A DNA stretch of 64,000 bases from Bifidobacterium stellenboschense (GTDB taxonomy: Bacteria; Actinomycetota; Actinomycetes; Actinomycetales; Bifidobacteriaceae). The position numbers were made by a program, and so were the translations under genes. The notes beneath the pieces are model-generated. The model was not told the DNA's origin. It made no database searches and worked only from the letters and a program-made list of their open reading frames with translations. Position 1 is the first letter of the stretch. Each line of letters starts with the position of its first letter. The stretch covers positions 27,921-91,920 of the forward strand of contig NZ_JGZP01000021.1 of the NCBI RefSeq assembly GCF_000741785.1. The letters are read 5' to 3'. Positions 54,443-64,000 of the stretch are shown here, in pieces.

Positions 54443-55261
54443 TCAGCGTGCCTCCTCGTTCTCGGCGGCGCCCGCGGCCGGGGCGACCGGCGTGCCGTCC
54501 TCGTCCTCGTCGCGTCCGTTCTGTTCCTCGGCGCTGGCGATCAGGGCCTTGAGGATGTCGCTCTTCGGGTTCGCGAACAGTTCGGCGGTCTCGCCCATTT
54601 CGACGATATTGCCGCCGTCGATCATGGCGACGCGGTCGCAGATGTTGCGCGCCACGGACAACGAGTGGGTAATGACCACGAGCGTGACGCCGAGTTCGCG
54701 GTTGATGCGGCGCAGCAGGTCGAGGATCTGCACGGTGGTAGTGGAGTCGAGGGCGCTGGTCGCCTCGTCGCACAGCATGATCTTCGGTTCGTTGGCGAGG
54801 GCGCGGGCGATGGCGACGCGCTGCTGCTGGCCGCCGGACAGCTGGCTCGGATAGCGGTCGGCGTACTCCTCGAGGCCGACGAGCTTGAGGAGGCGTTCGG
54901 CGCGGGCGACGCGCTGCGCCTTCGGCTTGCCGGCGAGCTCCAGCGGGAACGTGATGTTGCGCAGCACGGTGCGCTGCTGGAACAGGTTGAAGTTCTGGAA
55001 GATCATGCCGATCTTCGCGCGCAGCGCCTTGAGTTCCTTGCCGGTGGCGTTGGAGATATCGACGCCGTCGATGAGGATGCGTCCGCCGGTGGGACGCTCC
55101 AACAGGTTGATGGTGCGCACCAGCGTGGACTTGCCGGCGCCGGACGAGCCGAGGATGCCGAAGACCTCGCCGTCGTGGATGGTGAAGTCGACGTCGTGCA
55201 GGACCTCGTGGGCGTCCGCACCAACGCCGTAGCTTTTCTTCATATGCTCGAATTGGATCAT
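54443..55261 (-). CDS. metN: methionine ABC transporter ATP-binding protein without a NIL domain
   Basis: A 272-aa ATPase. Walker A is LGSSGAGKST (around 37-46), the signature is LSGGQQQR, Walker B is IMLCDEATSALDS, and the switch His lies in VITHS. E. coli MetN carries a C-terminal regulatory (NIL/C2) domain that senses methionine; this protein ends soon after the ATPase in an acidic Glu/Asp/Ala tail, so that domain is missing. AAGGAAC precedes the ATG at 55261. Second gene of the metQNI operon. Confidence 0.93.
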   Translation of the reverse strand: MIQFEHMKKSYGVGADAHEVLHDVDFTIHDGEVFGILGSSGAGKSTLVRTINLLERPTGGRILIDGVDISNATGKELKALRAKIGMIFQNFNLFQQRTVLRNITFPLELAGKPKAQRVARAERLLKLVGLEEYADRYPSQLSGGQQQRVAIARALANEPKIMLCDEATSALDSTTTVQILDLLRRINRELGVTLVVITHSLSVARNICDRVAMIDGGNIVEMGETAELFANPKSDILKALIASAEEQNGRDEDEDGTPVAPAAGAAENEEAR

Positions 55262-55450
55262 CGAGTGTTCCTTACCGTGTGGTTGTCATGGAATCGGACC
55301 GTGCATGCGCGGAACCGGCCCCCTGAGGCCGGACCGCATCCGTCGGACACGGCAATGCCGCACGTCGGGCATGCGCCCATACCGTGCGGCATTGTATCGG
55401 ATGGCATGTCTCGCCTGTCCCCGTCGAGTCCCCGTTGGGGTTTGCGCGGA

Positions 55451-56290
55451 TCAGAAGACCGGGACGACGGCGCCCTTGTAGTTGTCGTTGATGTAGTCGC
55501 GGACCTCGCTGGAGTTGAGGGCCTTCTTGAGCTCCTTGGTCTTGGCGGTGTTCTCGTTGCCCTTCTTGACGACCAGGATGTTCGCGTAGGTCTTGGCGGC
55601 GAGGCCGTCGGCCTTCTCGATCTGCAGGGCGTCCTTGGTCACGTCGAAGCCGGCCTGGATAGCGTAGTTGCCGTTGAGGGCGGCGATATCGACATCGTTG
55701 ATGACGGTCGGCACGACGGCGGCCTCAAGCTCCTTGAACTGGAGGTTCTTCGGGTTGGATGTGATGTCCTTCGGCGTGGCGTTGATGTCCTCCGGATCCT
55801 TGAGCTTGATCAGGCCGGCGTCCTGCAGGAGCAGGAGGGCGCGGGCCTCGTTGGTGGCGTCGTTCGGGACGGCCACGACGGCGCCGTCCTTGAGGTCGGC
55901 GATGCTCTTGGTCTTGCCCGGGTACAGGCCGAACGGCTCGAAGTGCACGGTCTCGACGGAGACGAGGTGGGTGCCCTTCTCCTTGTTGAAGTTGTCGAGG
56001 TACGGCTTGTGCTGGAAGTAGTTGGCGTCAACCTCGCCATCCTCGGTGGCGGTGTTCGGCTGCACGTAGTCGGTGAACTCCTTGACCTCGAGCTTGTAGC
56101 CGTCCTTCTCGACGAGCGGCTTGACGGCCTTGTTGAGGATCTCGGCGTGCGGGGTCGGGCTGGCGGCCACGGTGATGGTCTTGTCGTCCTCCTTGCTGGT
56201 GGCGGTGGACGAGTTGCCGCAGGCGGACAGGCCGAGCGCGGCGACGGCGACGACGGCCAGGGCGGCCGCAGCGGACTTGGTGAAGCGCAT
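55451..56290 (-). CDS. metQ: methionine-binding lipoprotein
   Basis: A 279-aa substrate-binding lipoprotein (NLPA family). The signal peptide ends in the lipobox LSACG (Cys24). Family marks: TITVAASPTPHAEILN, the ANYFQHKPYLDNFNKE segment and GLYPGKTKSIADLKDGAVVAVPND. AGAGGAAACC precedes the ATG at 56290. It is first in the operon with metN and metI, separated from metN by 189 bp. The same open frame continues upstream into relA DNA but without a start signal. Confidence 0.95.
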   Translation of the reverse strand: MRFTKSAAAALAVVAVAALGLSACGNSSTATSKEDDKTITVAASPTPHAEILNKAVKPLVEKDGYKLEVKEFTDYVQPNTATEDGEVDANYFQHKPYLDNFNKEKGTHLVSVETVHFEPFGLYPGKTKSIADLKDGAVVAVPNDATNEARALLLLQDAGLIKLKDPEDINATPKDITSNPKNLQFKELEAAVVPTVINDVDIAALNGNYAIQAGFDVTKDALQIEKADGLAAKTYANILVVKKGNENTAKTKELKKALNSSEVRDYINDNYKGAVVPVF

Positions 56291-56360
56291 GATGGTTTCC
56301 TCTCTCATCACATCATTCATATCGGCGGTGAACGGCTTTCGTCGTTCCCAACGCTTCGCC

Positions 56361-56376
56361 ACTATACAAACGTTTG
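56361..56376 (-). promoter_or_regulatory. probable metQ -10 box and palindrome
   Basis: On the gene strand CAAACGTTTG (a perfect 10-bp palindrome, 56367-56376) touches TATAGT (56361-56366), which fits a -10 box. No good -35 was found. It could be the operator-promoter of the methionine importer. Confidence 0.35.
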
Positions 56377-56424
56377 CCGCGCGCAACGCGGCGTCGTAAT
56401 CGACGTTGCTTATAGCGCGCACGC

Positions 56425-58755
56425 TTACTGCATGCGGCGCAGACGCGGTTCGGCGGAGTCCTTCGCGCCGGTGATGCGGTACACGTCGAACACGCCCTCG
56501 ATCTTGCGCACGGCGGCGAGCAGCGTGTTGAGATGCTGCGGGTCGGCCATCTCGAAACTGAACTGGCTGGTGGCCACGCGGTCGGAGCCGGTGGAGATCG
56601 AGCCGGAGATGATGTTCACCCCGTGGTCGGAGAGCACGCGGGTCACGTCGGAGAGCAGGTTGCGACGGTCGAGCGCCTCCACCTGGATCTTGACCATGAA
56701 CACGCCCTTGGTGCTCGTCCATTCGACCTCGACGACGCGTTCGGGCTGGCGGCGCTGGAGGTCGATCATGTTCTGGCAGTCGGTGCGATGCACGGACACG
56801 CCCTGGTTGCGCGTGATGAAGCCGATGATCTTGTCGCCGGGCACGGGCATGCAGCAGCGGGCGAGCTTGACCCACACGTCGCCGACGCCCTTGACGGACA
56901 CGCCGGAGCTGCTGTTCGTCTTCTGACGCGTCTCGACGGGCTTGAGCGGCAGGACCTCCTGCTCGATCTCCTCGTCGACCTCGTCGGCGCCCGCGTCCTT
57001 GACGAGATGCGAGATGACGTTCTGCGTGGAGATCTGGCCGTCGCCGATCGCGGCGAACAGGCCGTCCGCGTTCGGGAAGTTGAGCTCGTCCGCCACGCCG
57101 ATCAGCGCCTCGGGCGTAAGCAGCGTGTTGATGGGCAGACTGCGCTTGCGCATGGCGCGCGTCAGCTCGTCGCGGCCCTCCTCGATCGCCTCGGAGCGGC
57201 GCTCCTTGGAGAACCACTGGCGGATCTTGTTGCGAGCCTTCGGGCTTTTCGCGAAGCTCAGCCAGTCGCGCGACGGGCCGGCCGTGTCCGACTTGGAGGT
57301 GAGGATCTCGACGGTGTCGCCGTTCTCGAGCTTCGTGTCGAGCGGGACGAGACGCCCGTTGACGCGCGCGCCCATCGTGCGGTGGCCGACCTCGGTGTGC
57401 ACCGCGTAGGCGAAGTCGATGGGGGTGGCGGCCGCCGGCAGCGAGATGATCTTGCCCTTCGGCGTGAACACGTACACTTCGGCCGAACCGAGATCCTCTT
57501 TGAGTGAGCCGAGGAACTCGTTGGAGTCGGGGGTCTCGGAGGTCCAATCGGCGAGCTGCTGGATCCATTTGAGGTTGTCGGCCTCGCTCAGCTCCTGGTT
57601 CTCGGAGCCCTCGCGCTTGCGGTCGGACTTGTCCGGCGAGCTCAGGGCGCGGCCCGCCTGGCCGTTCTCCTTGTACTTCCAGTGCGCGGCGATGCCGAAT
57701 TCGGCGCGGCGGTGCATGTCCCACGTGCGGATCTGGATCTCGACGGGCTTGCCACCGGGGCCGACCACCGTGGTGTGCAGCGACTGGTACATGTTGAGCT
57801 TCGGCATCGCGATGTAGTCCTTGAACCGGCCGGGAACCGGGTTCCACCGCGCATGCACGGCGCCGAGCGCCGCATAGCAGTCCTGAATCGAATCGACGAT
57901 GATGCGCACGCCCACCAGATCGTAGATATTGGCGAAATCGTGGCCACGCACGATCATCTTCTGATAGATGGAGAAGTAGTCCTTCGGGCGTCCGGTCACG
58001 TACGCCTTGATGTGCTGCGCATCGAGATCCTCGTTGATCTCGGCGAGGATCTGCTTGAGGTACACGTCGCGCTGGCCGGCCCTGCGGGCGACGAGCACGA
58101 CGATCTCGTTGTAGATCTTCGGGTAGATGACCTTGAAGCTCAGCTCCTCGAGCTCGGTCTTGATGGCGTTCATGCCGAGGCGGTTGGCGAGCGGCGCGTA
58201 CACGTCGAGCGTCTCGTGCGCCTTCTTCACGGCGCTGGAGGTCTTCACGTAGCGCCAGGTGCGCGCGTTGTGCACGCGGTCGGCGAGCTTGACGACGAGC
58301 ACGCGCACGTCGCGGCTCATCGCGACGACCATCTTGCGGATGGTCTCGGCCTGCGCCGAATCGCCGTACTCCATCTTGGAGAGCTTGGTGACGCCGTCCA
58401 CGAGGCCGGTGACGGTGTCGCCGAATTCGGCGCGGCACTGGTCGAGCGTGTAGTCGGTGTCCTCCACCGTGTCGTGCAGGAGGCCGGCGGCCACGACCAG
58501 CGGACCCATGCCGAGGTCGGCGAGGATCTGCGCGACGGCGAGCGGGTGGATGATGTACGGTTCGCCGGACTTGCGCCGCTGCGCGGAATGCTGGATCACG
58601 GCGCGCCGGTACGCGCGTTCGAGGATGGTCAGGTCCTCGCCGGGATGGTGCACGCGGCACGCCTGCATGATCGGCAGCAGCGGATTGATCGGATCGGTGC
58701 TGACCTCGCATCCCAGTTTGCGTGCGGAATCGAATTCCATATCGTCGCCCGCCAT
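56425..58755 (-). CDS. relA: RelA/SpoT-family (p)ppGpp synthetase/hydrolase
   Basis: A 776-aa bifunctional stringent-response protein. The HD hydrolase has YIIHPLAVAQILADLG and LLHDTVEDTDY. The synthetase has GRPKDYFSIYQKM, NIYDLVGVRIIVD and YQSLHTTVVGPGGKPVEIQIRT. TGS (VFTPKGKIISLPAAATPIDF), a Cys-containing zinc-finger-like region (LARCCMPVPGDKIIGF) and C-terminal ACT complete it. The RxKD-type loop reads RPKD, compatible with a bifunctional enzyme. It is monocistronic or read with dut by position. Confidence 0.96.
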   Translation of the reverse strand: MAGDDMEFDSARKLGCEVSTDPINPLLPIMQACRVHHPGEDLTILERAYRRAVIQHSAQRRKSGEPYIIHPLAVAQILADLGMGPLVVAAGLLHDTVEDTDYTLDQCRAEFGDTVTGLVDGVTKLSKMEYGDSAQAETIRKMVVAMSRDVRVLVVKLADRVHNARTWRYVKTSSAVKKAHETLDVYAPLANRLGMNAIKTELEELSFKVIYPKIYNEIVVLVARRAGQRDVYLKQILAEINEDLDAQHIKAYVTGRPKDYFSIYQKMIVRGHDFANIYDLVGVRIIVDSIQDCYAALGAVHARWNPVPGRFKDYIAMPKLNMYQSLHTTVVGPGGKPVEIQIRTWDMHRRAEFGIAAHWKYKENGQAGRALSSPDKSDRKREGSENQELSEADNLKWIQQLADWTSETPDSNEFLGSLKEDLGSAEVYVFTPKGKIISLPAAATPIDFAYAVHTEVGHRTMGARVNGRLVPLDTKLENGDTVEILTSKSDTAGPSRDWLSFAKSPKARNKIRQWFSKERRSEAIEEGRDELTRAMRKRSLPINTLLTPEALIGVADELNFPNADGLFAAIGDGQISTQNVISHLVKDAGADEVDEEIEQEVLPLKPVETRQKTNSSSGVSVKGVGDVWVKLARCCMPVPGDKIIGFITRNQGVSVHRTDCQNMIDLQRRQPERVVEVEWTSTKGVFMVKIQVEALDRRNLLSDVTRVLSDHGVNIISGSISTGSDRVATSQFSFEMADPQHLNTLLAAVRKIEGVFDVYRITGAKDSAEPRLRRMQ

Positions 58756-58832
58756 GGCGCACCTCCCTCGCTCGTATGGATTTCCATCCTAACGCGTCTT
58801 CCACGCGTCCGACGCGTTTATCCTACCGCGTA

Positions 58833-59314
<482 letters not shown>

Positions 59315-59315
<1 letters not shown>

Positions 59316-59608
59316 CAGGCAGCGCACTCCTGGCACACGGGCTGGCCGTCGTCGGTCATGTAGGCGAGCTGGCTGCGGTGCTTGACGAGGAAGCATTCGG
59401 AGCAGATGAATTCGTCGCCCTGCATCGGGATGACCGTCACCGAGGAATCCTCGTTGCTCAGGTCCGCGCCCGGCAGCTCGTAGTCCTCGGCAATGGCGTT
59501 CTCGTCGTCGTCGATGTCGCTCGATGAGTTCTGCGAGCCCTTACCCAGAGCCTGCAGCGATTCCTCATCCTCGTCCTTATTGCGGGGGGAATCATAATCC
59601 TGAGCCAT
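59315..59608 (-). CDS. DUF4193 family zinc-ribbon-like protein
   Basis: A 97-aa actinobacterial protein. An acidic, disordered N-terminal half is followed by two CxxC pairs ([11 protein letters not shown] and PVCQECAA), which likely bind zinc. The DUF4193 family is upstream of dut or near sepH in many actinobacteria; function unknown. AAAGGA lies before the ATG at 59608. Divergent from sepH. Confidence 0.88.
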
Positions 59609-59762
59609 CGCGATCCTTTCATGGCACGGGGCACGCCGCATGGCGCGGGGCCCGAAGACTGGTTTACTCGCCCATAGAATACACGATTTCAAATACTCGT
59701 AAAGTTCGACACGTGGGGCATACTGTATTGTGATACAAGTTTTTGAGGAAAGTGGTGCGCGC

Positions 59763-60935
59763 ATGCCTGACAATTCGCCTCGGGGAGCCCGTCTCGACCA
59801 TGTCTCCGACGCCGGCGACCTGGTGTTCGAAGCGGGTGGTGAGCGTTTCGTCGTCACGGTGGACGACGCGTTGGAGCGGGCCCTGCTTGAGGCCAAGCAG
59901 ATCCGTTCCGAGACGTTGAAGCGTCGTGAACCGCATACGACGGACACCCTGCCGATCTCGCAGATCCAGCAGCTGATCCGCGCGGGGGCCGACCCGGCGA
60001 AGGTGGCGGCCCGCTACGGTCTGGCCGAGGCGCTGGTGCGCCGCTTCTCCGCTTCGGTGCAGACGGAGAAGCAGTATGCGATCGAACAGTTCAAACGGGT
60101 GCCGGCTCCGAAGGAGTCGCGTCTACGCACGCTCGAGGAGATCATCGACATGACGCTGCTGGCGGCGCGCGTGGACCGCTCCACGCTCTCCTGGTCGGCG
60201 ACCCGACGCCACCATGAGCCGTGGCACATCGTCGCCCGGTTCATGTCCGCGGGGCGCAAGGTGCATGCCGAATGGACGTGGGACATGCACGACAATTCCG
60301 TGGTGTGCCTGAACGCGGCCGCCCGCAAGCTGATCGGCGAGCAGAGCCTCGGCGTCGGCCCGGAGCCGGACGCGTCGGCCGCGGCGAGCGGCGTCGCGGG
60401 CGCGCCGTCCATCACGCGTCCGGCCGGCGCGCAGCCGGCCGGCGGACGCGAGTCGTTCCCCGTGAACCTGGGCGCCGCTCCGGCCGCCTCCGGCCAGACG
60501 GCGGCGTCGCAGCCCACGCCGTCCGCCGTTCCCGGCGAGACCGGCGGCTCCGGCGCTTCGGCCTCGCCCGCGACGACCGGCAACATGTCAGTCGCGTTGC
60601 CGTCGCCGTCGCTGCCCGCCATGCGGCCGGAGTCCGCCGTCGACGGCTCCCCCGCTCCCGCCGCGACGGGTGATCCGTCGACGGCGACGACCACGGACGA
60701 CATCCCCGTGTTCCGTCCGAACGTGGAGCTGCCGCCGAACCAGAACGCCGACGGCACGGCCGATGCCGGGCGTCTCGGAGATCCGGCGCGTCTGGCCGAC
60801 GTGGCGGACGTGGAGCAGCCGTCGGCGCCGGCCGGCGGCGGGGAGCGTCCGCGCACGGAACGCGAGGAGACGGCGCGTCGCCGTTCCGGCCGTTCCGCGG
60901 TGCCCAGCTGGGACGAGATCCTCTTCGGCGAGTGA
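59763..60935 (+). CDS. sepH: septation protein SepH
   Basis: A 390-aa FtsZ-interacting division factor of actinobacteria (DUF3071). The N-terminal conserved domain has the HTH-like stretch PISQIQQLIRAGADPAKVAA, ARYGLAEALVRRFSASVQ, then EEIIDMTLLAARVDRSTLSW, and WTWDMHDNSVVCLN. The C-terminal half is a long Ala/Pro/Ser/Gly-rich low-complexity tail, as is usual. GAGGAAAG lies about 12 bases before the ATG at 59763. The AT-rich stretch CATACTGTATTGTGATACAA at 59718-59737 probably contains the promoter. Confidence 0.88.
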   Translation: MPDNSPRGARLDHVSDAGDLVFEAGGERFVVTVDDALERALLEAKQIRSETLKRREPHTTDTLPISQIQQLIRAGADPAKVAARYGLAEALVRRFSASVQTEKQYAIEQFKRVPAPKESRLRTLEEIIDMTLLAARVDRSTLSWSATRRHHEPWHIVARFMSAGRKVHAEWTWDMHDNSVVCLNAAARKLIGEQSLGVGPEPDASAAASGVAGAPSITRPAGAQPAGGRESFPVNLGAAPAASGQTAASQPTPSAVPGETGGSGASASPATTGNMSVALPSPSLPAMRPESAVDGSPAPAATGDPSTATTTDDIPVFRPNVELPPNQNADGTADAGRLGDPARLADVADVEQPSAPAGGGERPRTEREETARRRSGRSAVPSWDEILFGE

Positions 60936-60960
60936 CGGGCGGCGGACTTCGCCGCCGTCC
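60935..60960 (+). terminator. weak hairpin after sepH
   Basis: GGGCGGCGG and CCGCCGTCC-like arms can pair across a short loop directly behind the sepH stop. No U-tract. Confidence 0.35.
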
Positions 60961-60997
60961 GTTCGCGCGCTTCATCCCCTGTCTTTGTCGACGGCCG

Positions 60998-62314
60998 TCA
61001 GGCCATGTCGATGAGGCAGGGGATGTCCATTTCCAGCATGGTCTGGGAGCCGTGCACGCTGGGCAGACGGGTCGCCTTGTCCGACTGGGTGCGGCTGTCG
61101 ACGAGCGTGACCTGGCCGGCGGCCTGCACGATCACGTCGCCGAGCATCGGTGCGACGCGCGCATCGACCGGTCCGAACAGACCGTCGGCGATGGCCTCGC
61201 GCTTCGTGCGCACCAGCGCCTTCTCCCCCAGACGCTCGCGCCATCGCGCGGCGATGTCTTCCGGATTCTCGTCCGGCTCGGCGTAGAGCATGAGGGCGCG
61301 GGGTTCGCCGCCCACCAGACGCACGCCCCGCGCGAGCTCCGGCTCGACGGCGATGTCGATGCGCTCATGCTCATCGGACATGACCATGCCGTGATCGGCG
61401 ACGATGACGATGAGCGTGCCCTTGGGCGCTTCGCGCCTGAGCGTCGCCAATTGCGCGTCAATGCGCTCGAACGTGCCGATCCACTGCTCCGAATCCCAGC
61501 CGTGGTTGTGGCCGACCTTGTCGGCGTCGCGGATGTACAGGTAGGCAAGCCCCGGCTCGCGCACGGCCCGCGCGGCGGCGCGCACGCGGTCGCGCGGCGT
61601 CACGCCGGACACGTAGGTTCCACCGCGCAACGCCGCCTCGGTGAGTGGCGACCCCTTGAACTTGGCGAGACCGGAGCTGGTGACGGGCACGCCTTCGGCG
61701 GCGAGACGCTCGAACACGGTGGGCTCGCGCTGCAGATCATGCGGGTCGACGATCGGGTCGACCGGCTGCACCGCGAACCGGCCGCCGGGGCCGGCGGGCT
61801 TCGGGGCGAGCGCGTCCTTGAACTGGATGAGCTGCATGAGACGCCCCGACGACGGCTCCAATTGCGTGTAGCCGGCCATGCCGGTCATTCCCGGGCAGGT
61901 GCCGGTGCCGAACGTGGCCATCGCGGCGACGGTGGTGCTCGGCGCGCACGTGGAGATGGGCCGCTGGTTGGCGGCGTCGCGCATGAGCGCACGCAGGTAG
62001 GGGGCGTGGCCGAGGCGCATGGCGAGGTTCCAGTAGCCGAGGCCGTCCACGAGCACGACGATCGCGGAACGCGCGTCGGGCAGGCCGAGCGCGGATTGCA
62101 GCGCCTTCGGATCGGGGTGGACGCGCGTGGGCGTAGGATGCCCGATCGCGGCCGAGATGGCGGGCAGTACGGAGGACAGGTGCCGCGCGCCGCCGCGGAT
62201 GGCCACAGCATCGCCTTCACTGCCGCCGACGCCGCTGCCGGCCGTCCAATCCCCGTATCGGGCGGTATCGGTCAATCGCAGCAGCTCTTCCATCTCAGGC
62301 GTCTGAACACTCAT
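60998..62314 (-). CDS. alkaline-phosphatase-superfamily nucleotide pyrophosphatase/phosphodiesterase
   Basis: A 438-aa metal-dependent hydrolase. The family pattern is visible: [12 protein letters not shown] (first metal Asp), the nucleophile Thr in [36 protein letters not shown] (metal Asp and His), VADHGMV and [13 protein letters not shown] near the end. Similar actinobacterial proteins are annotated as type I phosphodiesterases; the substrate is unknown. No signal peptide, so it is probably cytosolic. GGGAAGG is close to the ATG at 62314. Divergent from parC. Confidence 0.85.
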   Translation of the reverse strand: MSVQTPEMEELLRLTDTARYGDWTAGSGVGGSEGDAVAIRGGARHLSSVLPAISAAIGHPTPTRVHPDPKALQSALGLPDARSAIVVLVDGLGYWNLAMRLGHAPYLRALMRDAANQRPISTCAPSTTVAAMATFGTGTCPGMTGMAGYTQLEPSSGRLMQLIQFKDALAPKPAGPGGRFAVQPVDPIVDPHDLQREPTVFERLAAEGVPVTSSGLAKFKGSPLTEAALRGGTYVSGVTPRDRVRAAARAVREPGLAYLYIRDADKVGHNHGWDSEQWIGTFERIDAQLATLRREAPKGTLIVIVADHGMVMSDEHERIDIAVEPELARGVRLVGGEPRALMLYAEPDENPEDIAARWRERLGEKALVRTKREAIADGLFGPVDARVAPMLGDVIVQAAGQVTLVDSRTQSDKATRLPSVHGSQTMLEMDIPCLIDMA

Positions 62315-62411
62315 GCCTTCCCATAGTAGTAGTCCGCGGGCGCCGGTCCGACGACTGGGGCGGCATGATAATATGTTGCGGGTTTTCAATCGTCTTCAGG
62401 GAGTCCTTCAT

Positions 62412-64000
<1,589 letters not shown>

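Noticed and set aside
55451..58804. A single open frame joining metQ with upstream DNA opposite frame of relA
   Set aside because: The upstream part is an out-of-frame reading of relA, rich in Arg and Pro. metQ has its own ribosome site, signal peptide and lipobox.

Overview
The window is a high-GC actinobacterial chromosome segment, most likely from Bifidobacterium. The evidence is the gene content and order: a paired pyruvate formate-lyase and its activase, clpP1-clpP2-clpX, sepH and DUF4193 near dut, DUF3000 overlapping RNase D next to trigger factor, and sdhAB without a membrane anchor. Species cannot be fixed from the sequence alone. Genes are densely packed. Most start codons sit behind AAGGAG or GGGAGG-like ribosome binding sites, and overlaps of the ATGA type are common.

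0-8.4 kb: a pRiA4b ORF-3-like protein, then a 545-bp gap holding two facing arrays of a 21-bp-period repeat. Next are a sensor kinase built from two tandem modules (the second degenerate) and its NarL-type regulator. A convergent MacB/FtsX-type ABC exporter follows. 8.7-25.3 kb is mostly housekeeping: metY divergent from a pyridoxal kinase gene; a second two-component system in an operon with two paralogous secreted proteins; an MGMT-like protein; yraN-comM-dprA; sdhA and sdhB; an O-methyltransferase; a LOG-family protein; and nhaA. 25.4-28.4 kb carries a tandem tRNA-Arg pair, one copy with a broken acceptor stem, and the clpX/clpP2/clpP1 operon.

28.6-40.1 kb is the accessory region, a type I restriction-modification locus read on the minus strand (hsdM, hsdS, a DUF4143 ATPase, hsdR). 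About 4 kb of visibly AT-richer DNA, read on the plus strand, is wedged between hsdS and the DUF4143 gene. It carries an EndoU-like toxin fragment with a probable immunity gene, a Cro/CI regulator plus ImmA/IrrE-type protease pair, and a DUF4417 module that includes a gene interrupted by an in-frame amber codon. Two extra copies of the 3' tail of hsdS punctuate this cargo, so the island looks like repeated insertion into, or decay of, additional hsdS genes.

40.2-64 kb returns to core genome: a ClC-type transporter, trigger factor, RNase D, DUF3000, pflA/pflB with structured leader and intergenic DNA, glutamine-dependent NAD synthetase, an M20 amidohydrolase, a HAD phosphatase, cyclophilin, the metQ-metN-metI methionine importer, relA, dut-DUF4193, sepH, an alkaline-phosphatase-superfamily protein and the 5' part of parC, which runs off the window.
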